This document shows, piece after piece, positions 22,110-29,954 of a DNA stretch of 30,085 bases. Under the pieces are notes generated by a model. That model was not told the DNA's origin. It did not search any database and saw only the letters and a program-made list of their open reading frames with translations. The translations under genes and the position numbers were made by a program. Each line of letters starts with the position of its first letter. Position 1 is the first letter of the stretch. The stretch spans positions 1 through 30,085 of IMG/VR virus record IMGVR_UViG_3300030419_001027; one strand, given 5' to 3'. Origin of the DNA: a virus.

Positions 22110-22363
22110 CTTTTTTTGTTGTACCTTGAATAGATTGCTGCGTCTGCTGTTCTTGCTTTGTCACCTCTCATATAGCTGTTTACTCTGCCCATAGCCCACG
22201 CTGCCATAGGAACATTTCTTGAACCACTAGACAAATAAGCACCTTGTCCTTTTCTATAAACAGCCGCAAGCTCTCCATAAAAAAACTTTGTGCCATCAGC
22301 TTTTTTCTTAAGACTATTTTTAACGCTTTCGCTTAGTGGTTTTCTTCTTCTTGCCTGTGACAT
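22106..22363 (-). CDS. DUF5824-like basic protein
   Basis: An 85-residue protein: MSQARRRKPLSESVKNSLKK, FFYGELAAVYRKGQGAYLSSGSRNVPMAAWAMGRVNSYMRG. The core VYRKGQGAYxSSGSRxxxMAAWAMxRVNS is the motif of DUF5824-like proteins found in phages and large DNA viruses, of unknown function. Its start lies 44 bases inside the previous gene. Strongly basic, so DNA contact is possible. Confidence 0.7.
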   Translation of the reverse strand: MSQARRRKPLSESVKNSLKKKADGTKFFYGELAAVYRKGQGAYLSSGSRNVPMAAWAMGRVNSYMRGDKARTADAAIYSRYNKKR

Positions 22364-22541
22364 TTTGTTTGGTGCGTGATTTTGATACAGCTTTTATATC
22401 AATATACTCTCCTTTTCTGTAAGCTTCGGCAGTTCTCTTGATCTCAGCAGCTTTCGCTGCCTTGTTCTTTGCTCCAGACAGATATTTTTTAGGAACACCT
22501 GTCTTTTTGTCCTTTGGAACTCGCCTTAGTTTTCTGGTCAC
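22320..22541 (-). CDS. Lysine/arginine-rich small protein
   Basis: A 73-residue protein with MTRKLRRVPKDKKTGVPKKYLSGAKN, AAEIKRTAEAYRKGEYID and a basic end (GKKKKTTKRKR). PKxYLSGAKxxAAxAxEI is a recurring pattern in small marine phage genes. The start is GTG at 22541, overlapping the previous stop as GTGA. Its end is read in two frames, with the DUF5824-like gene. Confidence 0.65.
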   Translation of the reverse strand: MTRKLRRVPKDKKTGVPKKYLSGAKNKAAKAAEIKRTAEAYRKGEYIDIKAVSKSRTKQNVTGKKKKTTKRKR

Positions 22542-22639
22542 TTTTTAGCTTTTTTCTTTGTTGTTTTAGGCTTTACTTCGCAGTTTTCAACCTTTGGCTT
22601 TGACTCATCATAAGTCTGAACTTTAAATGTATATCCCAT
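22538..22639 (-). CDS. Tiny basic protein (33 residues)
   Basis: MGYTFKVQTYDESKPKVENC, then a Lys/Thr tail. A good Shine-Dalgarno sequence (GGGAGGT) lies eight bases before the ATG, inside the previous tiny gene, which supports translation. Unknown family. Confidence 0.55.
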   Translation of the reverse strand: MGYTFKVQTYDESKPKVENCEVKPKTTKKKAKK

Positions 22640-22704
22640 TATTTTTTACCTCCCTTCTTTTTCTTTGTGCCTTTTGGCTTCATTGACCCATAGTGTGATG
22701 GCAT
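22639..22704 (-). CDS. Tiny basic protein (21 residues)
   Basis: MPSHYGSMKPKGTKKKKGGK and a final K. Starts MPxHYGxxKP are known to me from tiny genes of marine phages. The stop shares a base with the next ATG (TAATG). It is very short, but the pattern and coupling support it. Confidence 0.5.
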   Translation of the reverse strand: MPSHYGSMKPKGTKKKKGGKK

Positions 22705-22729
22705 GACAATAAAAGTAGCTGACTTTATC

Positions 22730-22861
22730 TTACTTCCTTTTGCGTTTTTTAGCAGTTGATAAAGCTATTGCTTGAGCTTGTTTTAATGTCTTGCCCTCTT
22801 TCATCAGAAGCCTAATGTTTGCAGAAATAGACTTCTGTGACTTTCCTTTCTTGAGTGGCAT
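22730..22861 (-). CDS. Small basic protein (43 residues), MPLKKGKS family
   Basis: MPLKKGKSQKSISANIRLLM, then KEGKTLKQAQAIALSTAKKRKRK. MPLKKGxSxKxIxxNIxxLxxEGKxxxQAxAIAL is one of the commonest small phage protein patterns, near head genes in many marine and other phages; function unknown. ATG overlaps the preceding TGA by one base. Confidence 0.75.
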   Translation of the reverse strand: MPLKKGKSQKSISANIRLLMKEGKTLKQAQAIALSTAKKRKRK

Positions 22862-23103
22862 CACAAATCCTTTGCTAGTGCTTGAGCTAAGTGTTGCAAA
22901 TAATTGTGAATATCGCCATTAAAGAAATCAATTTTAATCAATGTATCTTTGATCTTTGCTGCCTCTTGTCCTTTTGTATGTTTGATTGCATCTATAACAA
23001 CGGTAGATGGAATAAGGTTTGGAGTTCCGTTTGGTGAATTAACTGTGTAGTATTGGAAGTCTAAATTCTTTTCTTTGAAGAAGGTTGTAAAAAAGTTGTT
23101 CAT
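22861..23103 (-). CDS. Hypothetical 80-residue protein
   Basis: MNNFFTTFFKEKNLDFQYYT, then NGTPNLIPSTVVIDAIKHTKGQEAAKIKDTLIKIDFFNGDIHNYL. Mixed charge, unlike its basic neighbours. It looks like a compact alpha/beta or helical protein; regulator-like in size. No family recognised. It starts 56 bases downstream of the previous gene, in the AT-rich gap 23104-23159, which could hold a promoter. Confidence 0.6.
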   Translation of the reverse strand: MNNFFTTFFKEKNLDFQYYTVNSPNGTPNLIPSTVVIDAIKHTKGQEAAKIKDTLIKIDFFNGDIHNYLQHLAQALAKDL

Positions 23104-23159
23104 TGCGAAAGTTTGTATCTATTAAATATAATACACGCAATTTATAAAGTTGTCAATAA

Positions 23160-23321
23160 TTAACTAAAAGATATTTTGCCCTCATTAATATCTTTCACAA
23201 AAGATTCAAAATCCTTTGCTTTAGAGGCTTCTTCAATACATTTTCTTCTTTCTTTAATGTCCAAGTGCAGAGTTGTCATCAACTGTGCAAGCTTTCTTGA
23301 AAAGAAAACATCATCAATCAT
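23160..23321 (-). CDS. Hypothetical 53-residue protein
   Basis: MIDDVFFSRKLAQLMTTLHL, then KERRKCIEEASKAKDFESFV. Probably all helical. ATG overlaps the MuF stop as ATGA, so it is coupled to the MuF gene. Immunity to the MuF toxin-like domain is one idea because of the coupling, but nothing in the sequence demonstrates it. Confidence 0.6.
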   Translation of the reverse strand: MIDDVFFSRKLAQLMTTLHLDIKERRKCIEEASKAKDFESFVKDINEGKISFS

Positions 23322-25531
23322 AATTTAACTGTATCACTTACCACTATAGCTGATCTGTTGAGTATCACCCAGTAATCAGCATCAAAGTGTATTAATTCAG
23401 CACCACCTTCCACTAATTTATCTACTAAAGGCAAAGGCACTTGATATCCGTCAATGCCCAAAATAGTACAAGCTTCTCCCACTGACTCGATTTTATAGCC
23501 TGTTAGTTTTTCTGCTTTTGCAATGGTTTCATCTTCCCATTTCCCAAAGGTTTGCTTATACCAGTCGGAGTCTGGATGTGCGTGTTCATTTTTTAAATTT
23601 TTTGTACTTGAACCCTTTTTCCAAGTTTTGAAATTTGCATCTTTTTTTAATCCAAATGCAGTAATTCTTTTTTGCTTTTCAGCAACTGATAATTTAGGTG
23701 CAAAGGCATTACTCTGGGTATAATGTTCAGCTATTTCAATAGCATTTTTTGTACTCTTTGATAAACTTGCCTTTGTTCCATGAAAATTTCTTGCAGCAGC
23801 ATATGTTCCATTGCCATATATACCTTCACCAGCATAATAATTATCACCTCCCTTACCTATACCCTTAAACTGGTCATTCCATCTGTCATCAGAAACTCCT
23901 CGATATAAAACAAGGTTTTCACCATCAGCACCTTTTACTAAGTCTGTTCTATCTTTTAAAGCTTTGACATTTTTGACCCTATCTGGTCTTTTATTGAACC
24001 CTTGCTTCCAGAAAAGATAATCATTGTACATTGGTGAGCCTTTATCAACTGCTTTTTCTATACTTAGACCTTGCTCTAAAGATTGAATTTTAAAATCAAT
24101 CGGCCCAGTATATGGGTTTTTTACACCTCTTGCTGTTTGTATTTTTATTTCATGCTCTCTAAACTTCTTAAGATCAGCTAACAACTCTTTTTCAGTAAGT
24201 TTTTTAAGTGGTTTTGATTTAACAAAGTCAGATGCTTTAGCAGTTCCGACAACTGCTTTAGGCTTGGGTTTCGGTTTGATATTTGTAGGCTTGCCATAGA
24301 TTCTCTGTAAATCTTTCAAACTTCTTTCACTATCATCATCACGCACAAGCTTCTTTATTGCCTTCTGTCCAGATCCTTCCTTTTTAGCAAGACGCTTAAA
24401 ATAATTTACTTTCTTTTCGTTACCTAAAGTCTTAACCTGTAGCTTTTTATCTTGCTTCAATAACCACTCACCATAAGTTATATCTTGTGGAACTCTTCCT
24501 GTAGCACTTGGTCTTGTGTCAAACTGTGTTGCTGGTGGCTTTTCAAGGCTAGGGTATTTCTTTTGTAGTCCATCAAAATCAACAACAGGAACAGTGGTTG
24601 ATCTACAGTTAAAATGCTGCGGTGGTGTAGGGCCTCTGTTATATGCAAAAGTCTTGCCATCAAGATCCCTACAAACTGCACTTGTCCTGCTATCAAGCGT
24701 TGCAACATATTGATATTTTGGTGCAACCTTGCTGTTAGCTGCATAGACAGCCTGTGATGCCTGATTCTGTACTTGATTCACAGATGTTCTAACAATGGTT
24801 CTTATCTGATGATTAGCAAGCTTAGTAAGCTCACCACCAGCTAAGGCTTTTTGCCTAGAACTTAATGCCTTCTGTCCAAACTCTAATTTTCCTACCATGC
24901 GTCTTGCTATCTCTGCTGTTGACTCTCCACTAAACACACCTTGCCTTATATGTCTTGCTAAAGAGTCTTGCTGACGTTCTGCTATCCCTCTAAATGCTTT
25001 CTCGACTGTAACTCCATTTGGTAAGGTTTGCATTGCCCCTTGCCTTGCAGTAAGTTCAAATTTACCCTGACCAAACCTTTTAAAATCATCTTCTGTAAAT
25101 TCTTTGCTGGTAAAAATATTTATTTGTGTAGGATCTGTTGTTACAAAGGATTTTGCATATTTTGGGCTGACCGCTACTGAGTTGATGGGGATATTTCCTG
25201 ATTTTACTACTTTTTTAAGTTCATTCTCTATAAACCCTGCCTGTACATCAGCCAAACCTTCTATTTCTCTTATCATTTGCTTTGTTGATGTTTTTGACCA
25301 TGTATTCAAGCTTGCTTTTGATTGAGCAATGATAGCTCTAAGTCTTTTTCTTGTTTCTGGTGCTACAACAACCCCTGCCCCAGCTTCTGCCTGTCTTATA
25401 TTTAATTGCTTTAGTTTCTTTGCTGCAACAAGAATAATATCGTTATAAGTTGTCTGAAAGTTTGTAGCTACAGCATTACTGTACCTATTAAGATCAATAG
25501 TTTCCCTAAAAAATACCTCTGGAATACTCAT
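23318..25531 (-). CDS. Mu F-like minor head protein with ADP-ribosyltransferase-like domain
   Basis: A 737-residue fusion. Residues 245-320 are the phage Mu F domain (RTIVRTSVNQVQNQA, TLDSRTSAVCRDLDGK, PPQHFNCRST), part of a minor head protein carried inside or at the portal. A basic/Pro linker (about 415-430) follows. Residues 535-737 look like an ADP-ribosyltransferase fold: YRG with R544, GEGIYGNGTYAAA (Y577) and DYWVILNRSA (719-728). The usual catalytic Glu is not in the expected place in the last motif, where Y720 stands. The protein lies between portal and small basic genes. An injected enzyme, analogous to T4 Alt in delivery, is inferred. MuF is firm; the enzyme call is likely. Confidence 0.82.
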   Translation of the reverse strand: MSIPEVFFRETIDLNRYSNAVATNFQTTYNDIILVAAKKLKQLNIRQAEAGAGVVVAPETRKRLRAIIAQSKASLNTWSKTSTKQMIREIEGLADVQAGFIENELKKVVKSGNIPINSVAVSPKYAKSFVTTDPTQINIFTSKEFTEDDFKRFGQGKFELTARQGAMQTLPNGVTVEKAFRGIAERQQDSLARHIRQGVFSGESTAEIARRMVGKLEFGQKALSSRQKALAGGELTKLANHQIRTIVRTSVNQVQNQASQAVYAANSKVAPKYQYVATLDSRTSAVCRDLDGKTFAYNRGPTPPQHFNCRSTTVPVVDFDGLQKKYPSLEKPPATQFDTRPSATGRVPQDITYGEWLLKQDKKLQVKTLGNEKKVNYFKRLAKKEGSGQKAIKKLVRDDDSERSLKDLQRIYGKPTNIKPKPKPKAVVGTAKASDFVKSKPLKKLTEKELLADLKKFREHEIKIQTARGVKNPYTGPIDFKIQSLEQGLSIEKAVDKGSPMYNDYLFWKQGFNKRPDRVKNVKALKDRTDLVKGADGENLVLYRGVSDDRWNDQFKGIGKGGDNYYAGEGIYGNGTYAAARNFHGTKASLSKSTKNAIEIAEHYTQSNAFAPKLSVAEKQKRITAFGLKKDANFKTWKKGSSTKNLKNEHAHPDSDWYKQTFGKWEDETIAKAEKLTGYKIESVGEACTILGIDGYQVPLPLVDKLVEGGAELIHFDADYWVILNRSAIVVSDTVKL

Positions 25532-25534
25532 TTA

Positions 25535-26956
25535 TCATTCTTCCTCTTGTTCCTCCTCTGGCTCTGGGTCAGGTTCTTCTGGTGGCTCTACTTCTGTAAG
25601 ACCTCCCTGCTGTGTGCCTTCAATCTCCTCTTCGACATCAAAGTCATCACCAAGAACCTCACCAGCAGAAAGTTGATTTAACAATGTTTCCTGAGTGATA
25701 GTTCCAGCAGTAAATAATGTGAGCAATGATGTTATCTCTTGTGGTTCTAATCTTGCACTTACAAAGTCTCTATTCACAAAACTACTGCCAGCATTAGGTT
25801 CATTGAGATATTCGCTATGAAACTTCAAACAGTTGTCAATCAAATCTTGCATCTGCTGTGCAATAACCATCATTGTGCTGTCATTCTGTGATCTATCTAT
25901 CCTCTTGGCCTCTGCTGATTCTCCTACAAGTTTCTGTCCTAATACTGCGGCTAGTGAAAGTGTATTGATTTGCTCTGCAATATCTTTCAATCTTGTGAAC
26001 TGGCTGTCATAGCTATCACCAGAGGGGCTGATATATTCCATGCGTGACTCAGGTGGCAATGATAGTGCCTCATTAGGGCCTGTTGTTATCTCATCTGCAT
26101 TTGGATAGCCAAAAACTGCAAGCATAGGCACAGAACTGATATGCAAAATATTATCCAAGTCAGACTGTATCTGATAATGCTTGAGGTTTAGTTCTGCTAT
26201 GTCATACAAAGGACTGCGGCTTTCGTAGTATCCAACTCTGTTTGAGTAAGCAATAGCAAAAGGGATCTTGTCCTTTAAGCTCATTTCACCTTCATCAAAT
26301 AATTTATATTCACCTTTTTTTTCATCTTTTCTGTGGATCTCATATCTACCACGTTCAAGCACTCTGATCTGTTTAATAACCTTGTCACCATACTTTCCAT
26401 CTGGCTCAACAACCTGTTCCATCAAACGTAACTGTGTGAGTTGCCTTACACCATCTATCACCTCTGACCTCCAGCCTAATATATCTTTTGGTGTATATGT
26501 CACCCAGTATGGTCTGGTCTTGTCACCTTCCTTTGGTGCATCTACTAATACCCCAACATGACCAAAACTTATTGCTTGCCTTGCAGTCTGATATAACCAG
26601 ACATTGAGATCATTACCCTCAAGGTCTACATCAAACAACTGTTCTCTTACTAAGTCAGATACATCATCAAGTCTTACTGGTTTTCTAACTAACATACCTG
26701 AAAGCATCTTCTCAATACGCTGCAAATATGGCACAACTGTTGATCTTGAAAGTCTAACGTCATATGAATCATCAGTTTCTCTTGCCTCCTGTGGCAAGTA
26801 CTTTCTATGTTCACTCCTAATCTTGTATGTACCTTCCTTCAAATCTGTTATCAAATCCCAGAACTGACTCATACGCTGATAGGCCGCATTAGGGCTTGCA
26901 ACTGTGGTAGCAGCTTGTGTTATGGGCTGATTGTAAATATTCAGTGAGCTATACAC
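25535..26956 (-). CDS. Portal protein, DUF4055 family
   Basis: A 473-residue portal: YQRMSQFWDLITDLKEGTYKI, then RKYLPQEARETDDSYDVRLSR, VPYLQRIEKMLSGMLVRKPV, and the later SSVPMLAVFGYPNADEITTGP and ALSLPPESRMEYISPSG. These are characteristic of DUF4055 portals. Twelve copies form the DNA channel at one capsid vertex and dock the terminase. The C-terminus is very acidic (PEEPDPEPEEEQEEE). The start is GTG with GAGG upstream. It follows TerL by 26 bases and precedes MuF. Confidence 0.92.
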   Translation of the reverse strand: MYSSLNIYNQPITQAATTVASPNAAYQRMSQFWDLITDLKEGTYKIRSEHRKYLPQEARETDDSYDVRLSRSTVVPYLQRIEKMLSGMLVRKPVRLDDVSDLVREQLFDVDLEGNDLNVWLYQTARQAISFGHVGVLVDAPKEGDKTRPYWVTYTPKDILGWRSEVIDGVRQLTQLRLMEQVVEPDGKYGDKVIKQIRVLERGRYEIHRKDEKKGEYKLFDEGEMSLKDKIPFAIAYSNRVGYYESRSPLYDIAELNLKHYQIQSDLDNILHISSVPMLAVFGYPNADEITTGPNEALSLPPESRMEYISPSGDSYDSQFTRLKDIAEQINTLSLAAVLGQKLVGESAEAKRIDRSQNDSTMMVIAQQMQDLIDNCLKFHSEYLNEPNAGSSFVNRDFVSARLEPQEITSLLTLFTAGTITQETLLNQLSAGEVLGDDFDVEEEIEGTQQGGLTEVEPPEEPDPEPEEEQEEE

Positions 26957-26982
26957 AGTTTTGCCTCAATACTATCATGTTC

Positions 26983-28326
26983 TTAATATATTCTAATCCC
27001 TGTAGGTTTGCCCGACCTAGCAAATAATGGATTGAACTCACGCCATACAAGATAACCTAAAGCATCAGCCATATGGTCATAGCCTGACTCTTTATCTGGT
27101 TCTCCTTTTTCTGTGTATGACTGAAGTTCCATTGATTCAATTAGCTTTCTGCAACTGGCATGGATTTGTAAACGGCTTTCCCCTTTGCCGTTACATAATA
27201 AAGCCTGTACGGAAGAAATCCTGTCTCTGACTGGCGGGTTGCTGCGTGGGCTTTGATTGCTAAACCCATATCCTTCAAGAATTTGAATGTCCGTCTGGCT
27301 TGCATTAGTACTTCTGTTGCCTCCACTAGCATCTGGGTAAACATATATCTTGTTCATAGGATATCTGGATTGAATAGTTTGAGCAATAGAATCTGTATCG
27401 TGACTACCACTAATCTCATCAAATATTAACAATTTTTGATTTTGTACAATACCGATCACTGCGTTCATGTTTCCTATGTTGAAGTCCATGCCAACTCTCA
27501 AAGGTTCAAGGCCAATATCAGGCTTGACAGTAGTAACATTGTTTTCTCTGGTAAAGCGATCATAGACTTGGCCTGTAGTTAGATTGATAAACTCCCCATT
27601 GAGGTAGGCTTGCAACATTGATGGGTCATAGTTGGCTTGCATACGTTCTATAAAGTCATCAGGCAAATGTGGATTATCCTGAGTCCTCATCTTGATTAGC
27701 TGCCTATCTGTTCTCTCCTTTGCTTCATCCGTACCAAAGGTGTTATATAACCAGCGGAAGCCTTCTGGTGTACTAGCTGCACAAAACTGGCGAACATTAC
27801 CAGCCCTTAGTCGTCCCAGTATCTTTGGAAAAGCTTTGTCGGCAATAGTTGGTGATACAACATCTATTTCATCAACAAGTACATGGCTTAAGTTCAATCC
27901 AATAATTCTAGACCAGTTTTCAAAGGATCTGCATAATAGCTTGCTGTCACCTTCCTTAAAGTGCAAAGTATATTCTGGAAGTGGACTAGCTCTAAAGGTA
28001 TATGGGATTTCATACTGCTCAAGGAACATTTCAAAGTCTGTTTGCCAAATGTCTCTGATAAGTGGGGCAGTAGGTTCCATGACAGCACCAATAAAGCCTA
28101 TGTTCATTGCTGCAAGCTTTACAGCCATACTGCATAAGGCTCTTGTCTTACCAGCACCATATCCAGCAGACAATCCAACTATTTCAGATTTATTGTCATA
28201 GAACTGCTGTTGTGGTGGATGTAAGTCTGCCCTTATACGATCTAACAACTCATCAGTATTGATATCAGAGGTAGTCAACCCATGATCCAAAACATTACCA
28301 CTTATAACTGAATCTAGATAACTCAC
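26983..28326 (-). CDS. terL: Terminase large subunit
   Basis: A 447-residue DNA packaging motor. The ATPase domain has Walker A GYGAGKT (55-61) and Walker B HVLVDE (148-153), with STP (about 185-187) as coupling motif. The nuclease domain has acidic residues in GMDFN (D281), YPDASG (D332) and DHMADALGY (D417, D421). It cuts and pumps DNA into the prohead through the portal. The start is GTG overlapping the TerS stop (GTGA), so the subunits are coupled. The family call is firm; packaging type (cos or pac) cannot be read from it. Confidence 0.96.
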   Translation of the reverse strand: MSYLDSVISGNVLDHGLTTSDINTDELLDRIRADLHPPQQQFYDNKSEIVGLSAGYGAGKTRALCSMAVKLAAMNIGFIGAVMEPTAPLIRDIWQTDFEMFLEQYEIPYTFRASPLPEYTLHFKEGDSKLLCRSFENWSRIIGLNLSHVLVDEIDVVSPTIADKAFPKILGRLRAGNVRQFCAASTPEGFRWLYNTFGTDEAKERTDRQLIKMRTQDNPHLPDDFIERMQANYDPSMLQAYLNGEFINLTTGQVYDRFTRENNVTTVKPDIGLEPLRVGMDFNIGNMNAVIGIVQNQKLLIFDEISGSHDTDSIAQTIQSRYPMNKIYVYPDASGGNRSTNASQTDIQILEGYGFSNQSPRSNPPVRDRISSVQALLCNGKGESRLQIHASCRKLIESMELQSYTEKGEPDKESGYDHMADALGYLVWREFNPLFARSGKPTGIRIY

Positions 28327-28643
28327 GAACAGAGATGAGCTAATTTTGCTGCAGTATTGATTGCACCTAAAGCAATGTGATACTGACCAGACCTTCTAGC
28401 TTCCATCTGCAAGGTGCTACATTGAGCCAAAAGATCAGCTATCATTTGGGGTCGTTCCATATCCCAATCCTTCTTCAACTCGTCTCTAGCTATCTCTAAA
28501 TACTTATCTACACTTCTTTCTCCCACCCCCCAGTTTTCTGAAGCATAACGAACGCAGTCTGATCTACGACCACCATTTGCAATAATGCGAGCAAATTTCT
28601 GTGACCTTACTATTGTTTCAGCTTGAGTTCCTTTTTTACCCAT
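28323..28643 (-). CDS. terS: Terminase small subunit
   Basis: A 106-residue protein: an N-terminal DNA-binding region (FARIIANGGRRSDCVRYASENWGVGERSVDKYL), with an HTH-like helix-turn pattern, then a helical oligomerisation segment (IARDELKKDWDMERPQMI, LAQCSTLQMEARRSG). It recognises the packaging site and regulates TerL. Its stop overlaps the terL start, and its ATG overlaps the methyltransferase stop (TAATG). Confidence 0.85.
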   Translation of the reverse strand: MGKKGTQAETIVRSQKFARIIANGGRRSDCVRYASENWGVGERSVDKYLEIARDELKKDWDMERPQMIADLLAQCSTLQMEARRSGQYHIALGAINTAAKLAHLCS

Positions 28644-29827
28644 TACTTAGATGATACACGTTTTGCTTTATTACCTGTAAAATCCTCCCATCTTTTAACT
28701 ATTACATCACAGTATTTAGGATCTAACTCCATAAGATAAGCGTGTCTGTTTGTACGTTCAGCAGCTATTAAAGTTGACCCAGAACCGCCAAAAAAATCTA
28801 ATATCAAATTAATATTTTTATATTGATCAAATGACCATTCTGCTAATTTTACTGGTTTTTGTGTTGGGTGAACACGAGCTTGACCATGTTCTGAGGCTTT
28901 TATCATTCCATGCCATTGATGAGTAAACATTTTTATTCTGCCCTTTTGATTTGTCCAAGCTAGTTCAGCCGCACTATAATTGTCACCTACAACTTCTTTA
29001 TTCCAAACTATCCATGAGCAACCAGAGTTAATTTTTGAACAATAAAAATTTGCTCCCCAAAAAACTTGAAAAGGTATTTTTAAAGATTGAGACAATGCCC
29101 AAACATCTTGAGCAACTTGCGTATCAGTGTCATTTTTTATACTTCCAAAATTATTAGCTTTTGCTAATCCTTTCTGCCCTTTCCCTGTATATTTTATTCC
29201 ATAAGGTGGATCAGTAAAGACCATATCAGCCTTTTTATTATCCATAAGTTTTTCAACATGAAGAATGTTTGTGGAATCACCGCATAACAGGCGATGATTG
29301 CCAAGAATATATAAATCACCCTCTTTTGTTATTGGTTCCTCTGGTACTTCTGGAACATCATCAGGGTCTGTTAAACCTTCTGTTGGTAATACTTCTTTTT
29401 TAGAAAGTATGTCATCAAGCTCTTTTTTATCAAAAAAATCGTTTAAATCATGCTCTTTTGATAGTTGTTCAAGCATATCTATATCCCATTCTGACAAGTC
29501 ACCAGTTCTGTTGTCTGCTATTGCTAGTCCTACTTTTTGATCTTCTGTAAGGTTTGATCTTTTTACAGCAATTATTTCATCACCATCAGCTTCTATTATT
29601 TTTAAGTTTTTTATACCAGCGGCTTTTGCCCCTGCGATTGTTCCATTACCTGCAAGTATTCTGTTGTTTTCATCTATTACTATTGATCTTGCGGCACCAT
29701 ATTGCTCAAGACTTTGTTTTATTAATTTTGCAGATCGGTCTGTACGTTTACGAGCATTTTTAGGATCGTTTTGTAAATCGTTTATTGAAGCCACAAAAGT
29801 AAGTATTTTTTTTAAATGTAGCGTCAA
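28643..29827 (-). CDS. ParB-domain plus beta-class DNA methyltransferase
   Basis: A 394-residue fusion. The first 120 residues are a ParB/Srx-like domain (NDPKNARKR, ILAGNGTIAGAKAAG, LAIADNRTG). The rest is an amino-methyltransferase with catalytic DPPY (206-209), then HPTQKP (320-325) and the SAM-binding FFGGSG (345-350). Catalytic motif before SAM motif marks the beta class; products are N6-methyladenine or N4-methylcytosine. No restriction partner is nearby, so it is an orphan, perhaps protecting phage DNA or marking packaging sites. The TTG start overlaps the previous TGA; a GTG at 29794 is an alternative. Confidence 0.9.
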   Translation of the reverse strand: MTLHLKKILTFVASINDLQNDPKNARKRTDRSAKLIKQSLEQYGAARSIVIDENNRILAGNGTIAGAKAAGIKNLKIIEADGDEIIAVKRSNLTEDQKVGLAIADNRTGDLSEWDIDMLEQLSKEHDLNDFFDKKELDDILSKKEVLPTEGLTDPDDVPEVPEEPITKEGDLYILGNHRLLCGDSTNILHVEKLMDNKKADMVFTDPPYGIKYTGKGQKGLAKANNFGSIKNDTDTQVAQDVWALSQSLKIPFQVFWGANFYCSKINSGCSWIVWNKEVVGDNYSAAELAWTNQKGRIKMFTHQWHGMIKASEHGQARVHPTQKPVKLAEWSFDQYKNINLILDFFGGSGSTLIAAERTNRHAYLMELDPKYCDVIVKRWEDFTGNKAKRVSSK

Positions 29828-29952
29828 TCGGTGGTTTTTGTCGATTTCTGTTGTTTTTCCCAGCTTCCGACTAAGTATAAAAGTTCATCAATCCGTTTTT
29901 TAGCGGCTGCAATGCGGTCTGTGTTGAACTTGTCGTAGTCTTTGTTTTTCAT
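29824..29952 (-). CDS. Hypothetical 42-residue protein
   Basis: MKNKDYDKFNTDRIAAAKKR, then IDELLYLVGSWEKQQ and a polar end. A helical, basic product; family unknown. The stop overlaps the methyltransferase start (TTGA), and the start follows the AP2-like gene by two bases, so it belongs to the same operon. Confidence 0.55.
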   Translation of the reverse strand: MKNKDYDKFNTDRIAAAKKRIDELLYLVGSWEKQQKSTKTTD

Positions 29953-29954
29953 AG

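Noticed and set aside
27692-28201. 169-residue plus-strand frame
   Set aside because: It is antisense to conserved terL motifs and has no recognisable domain.
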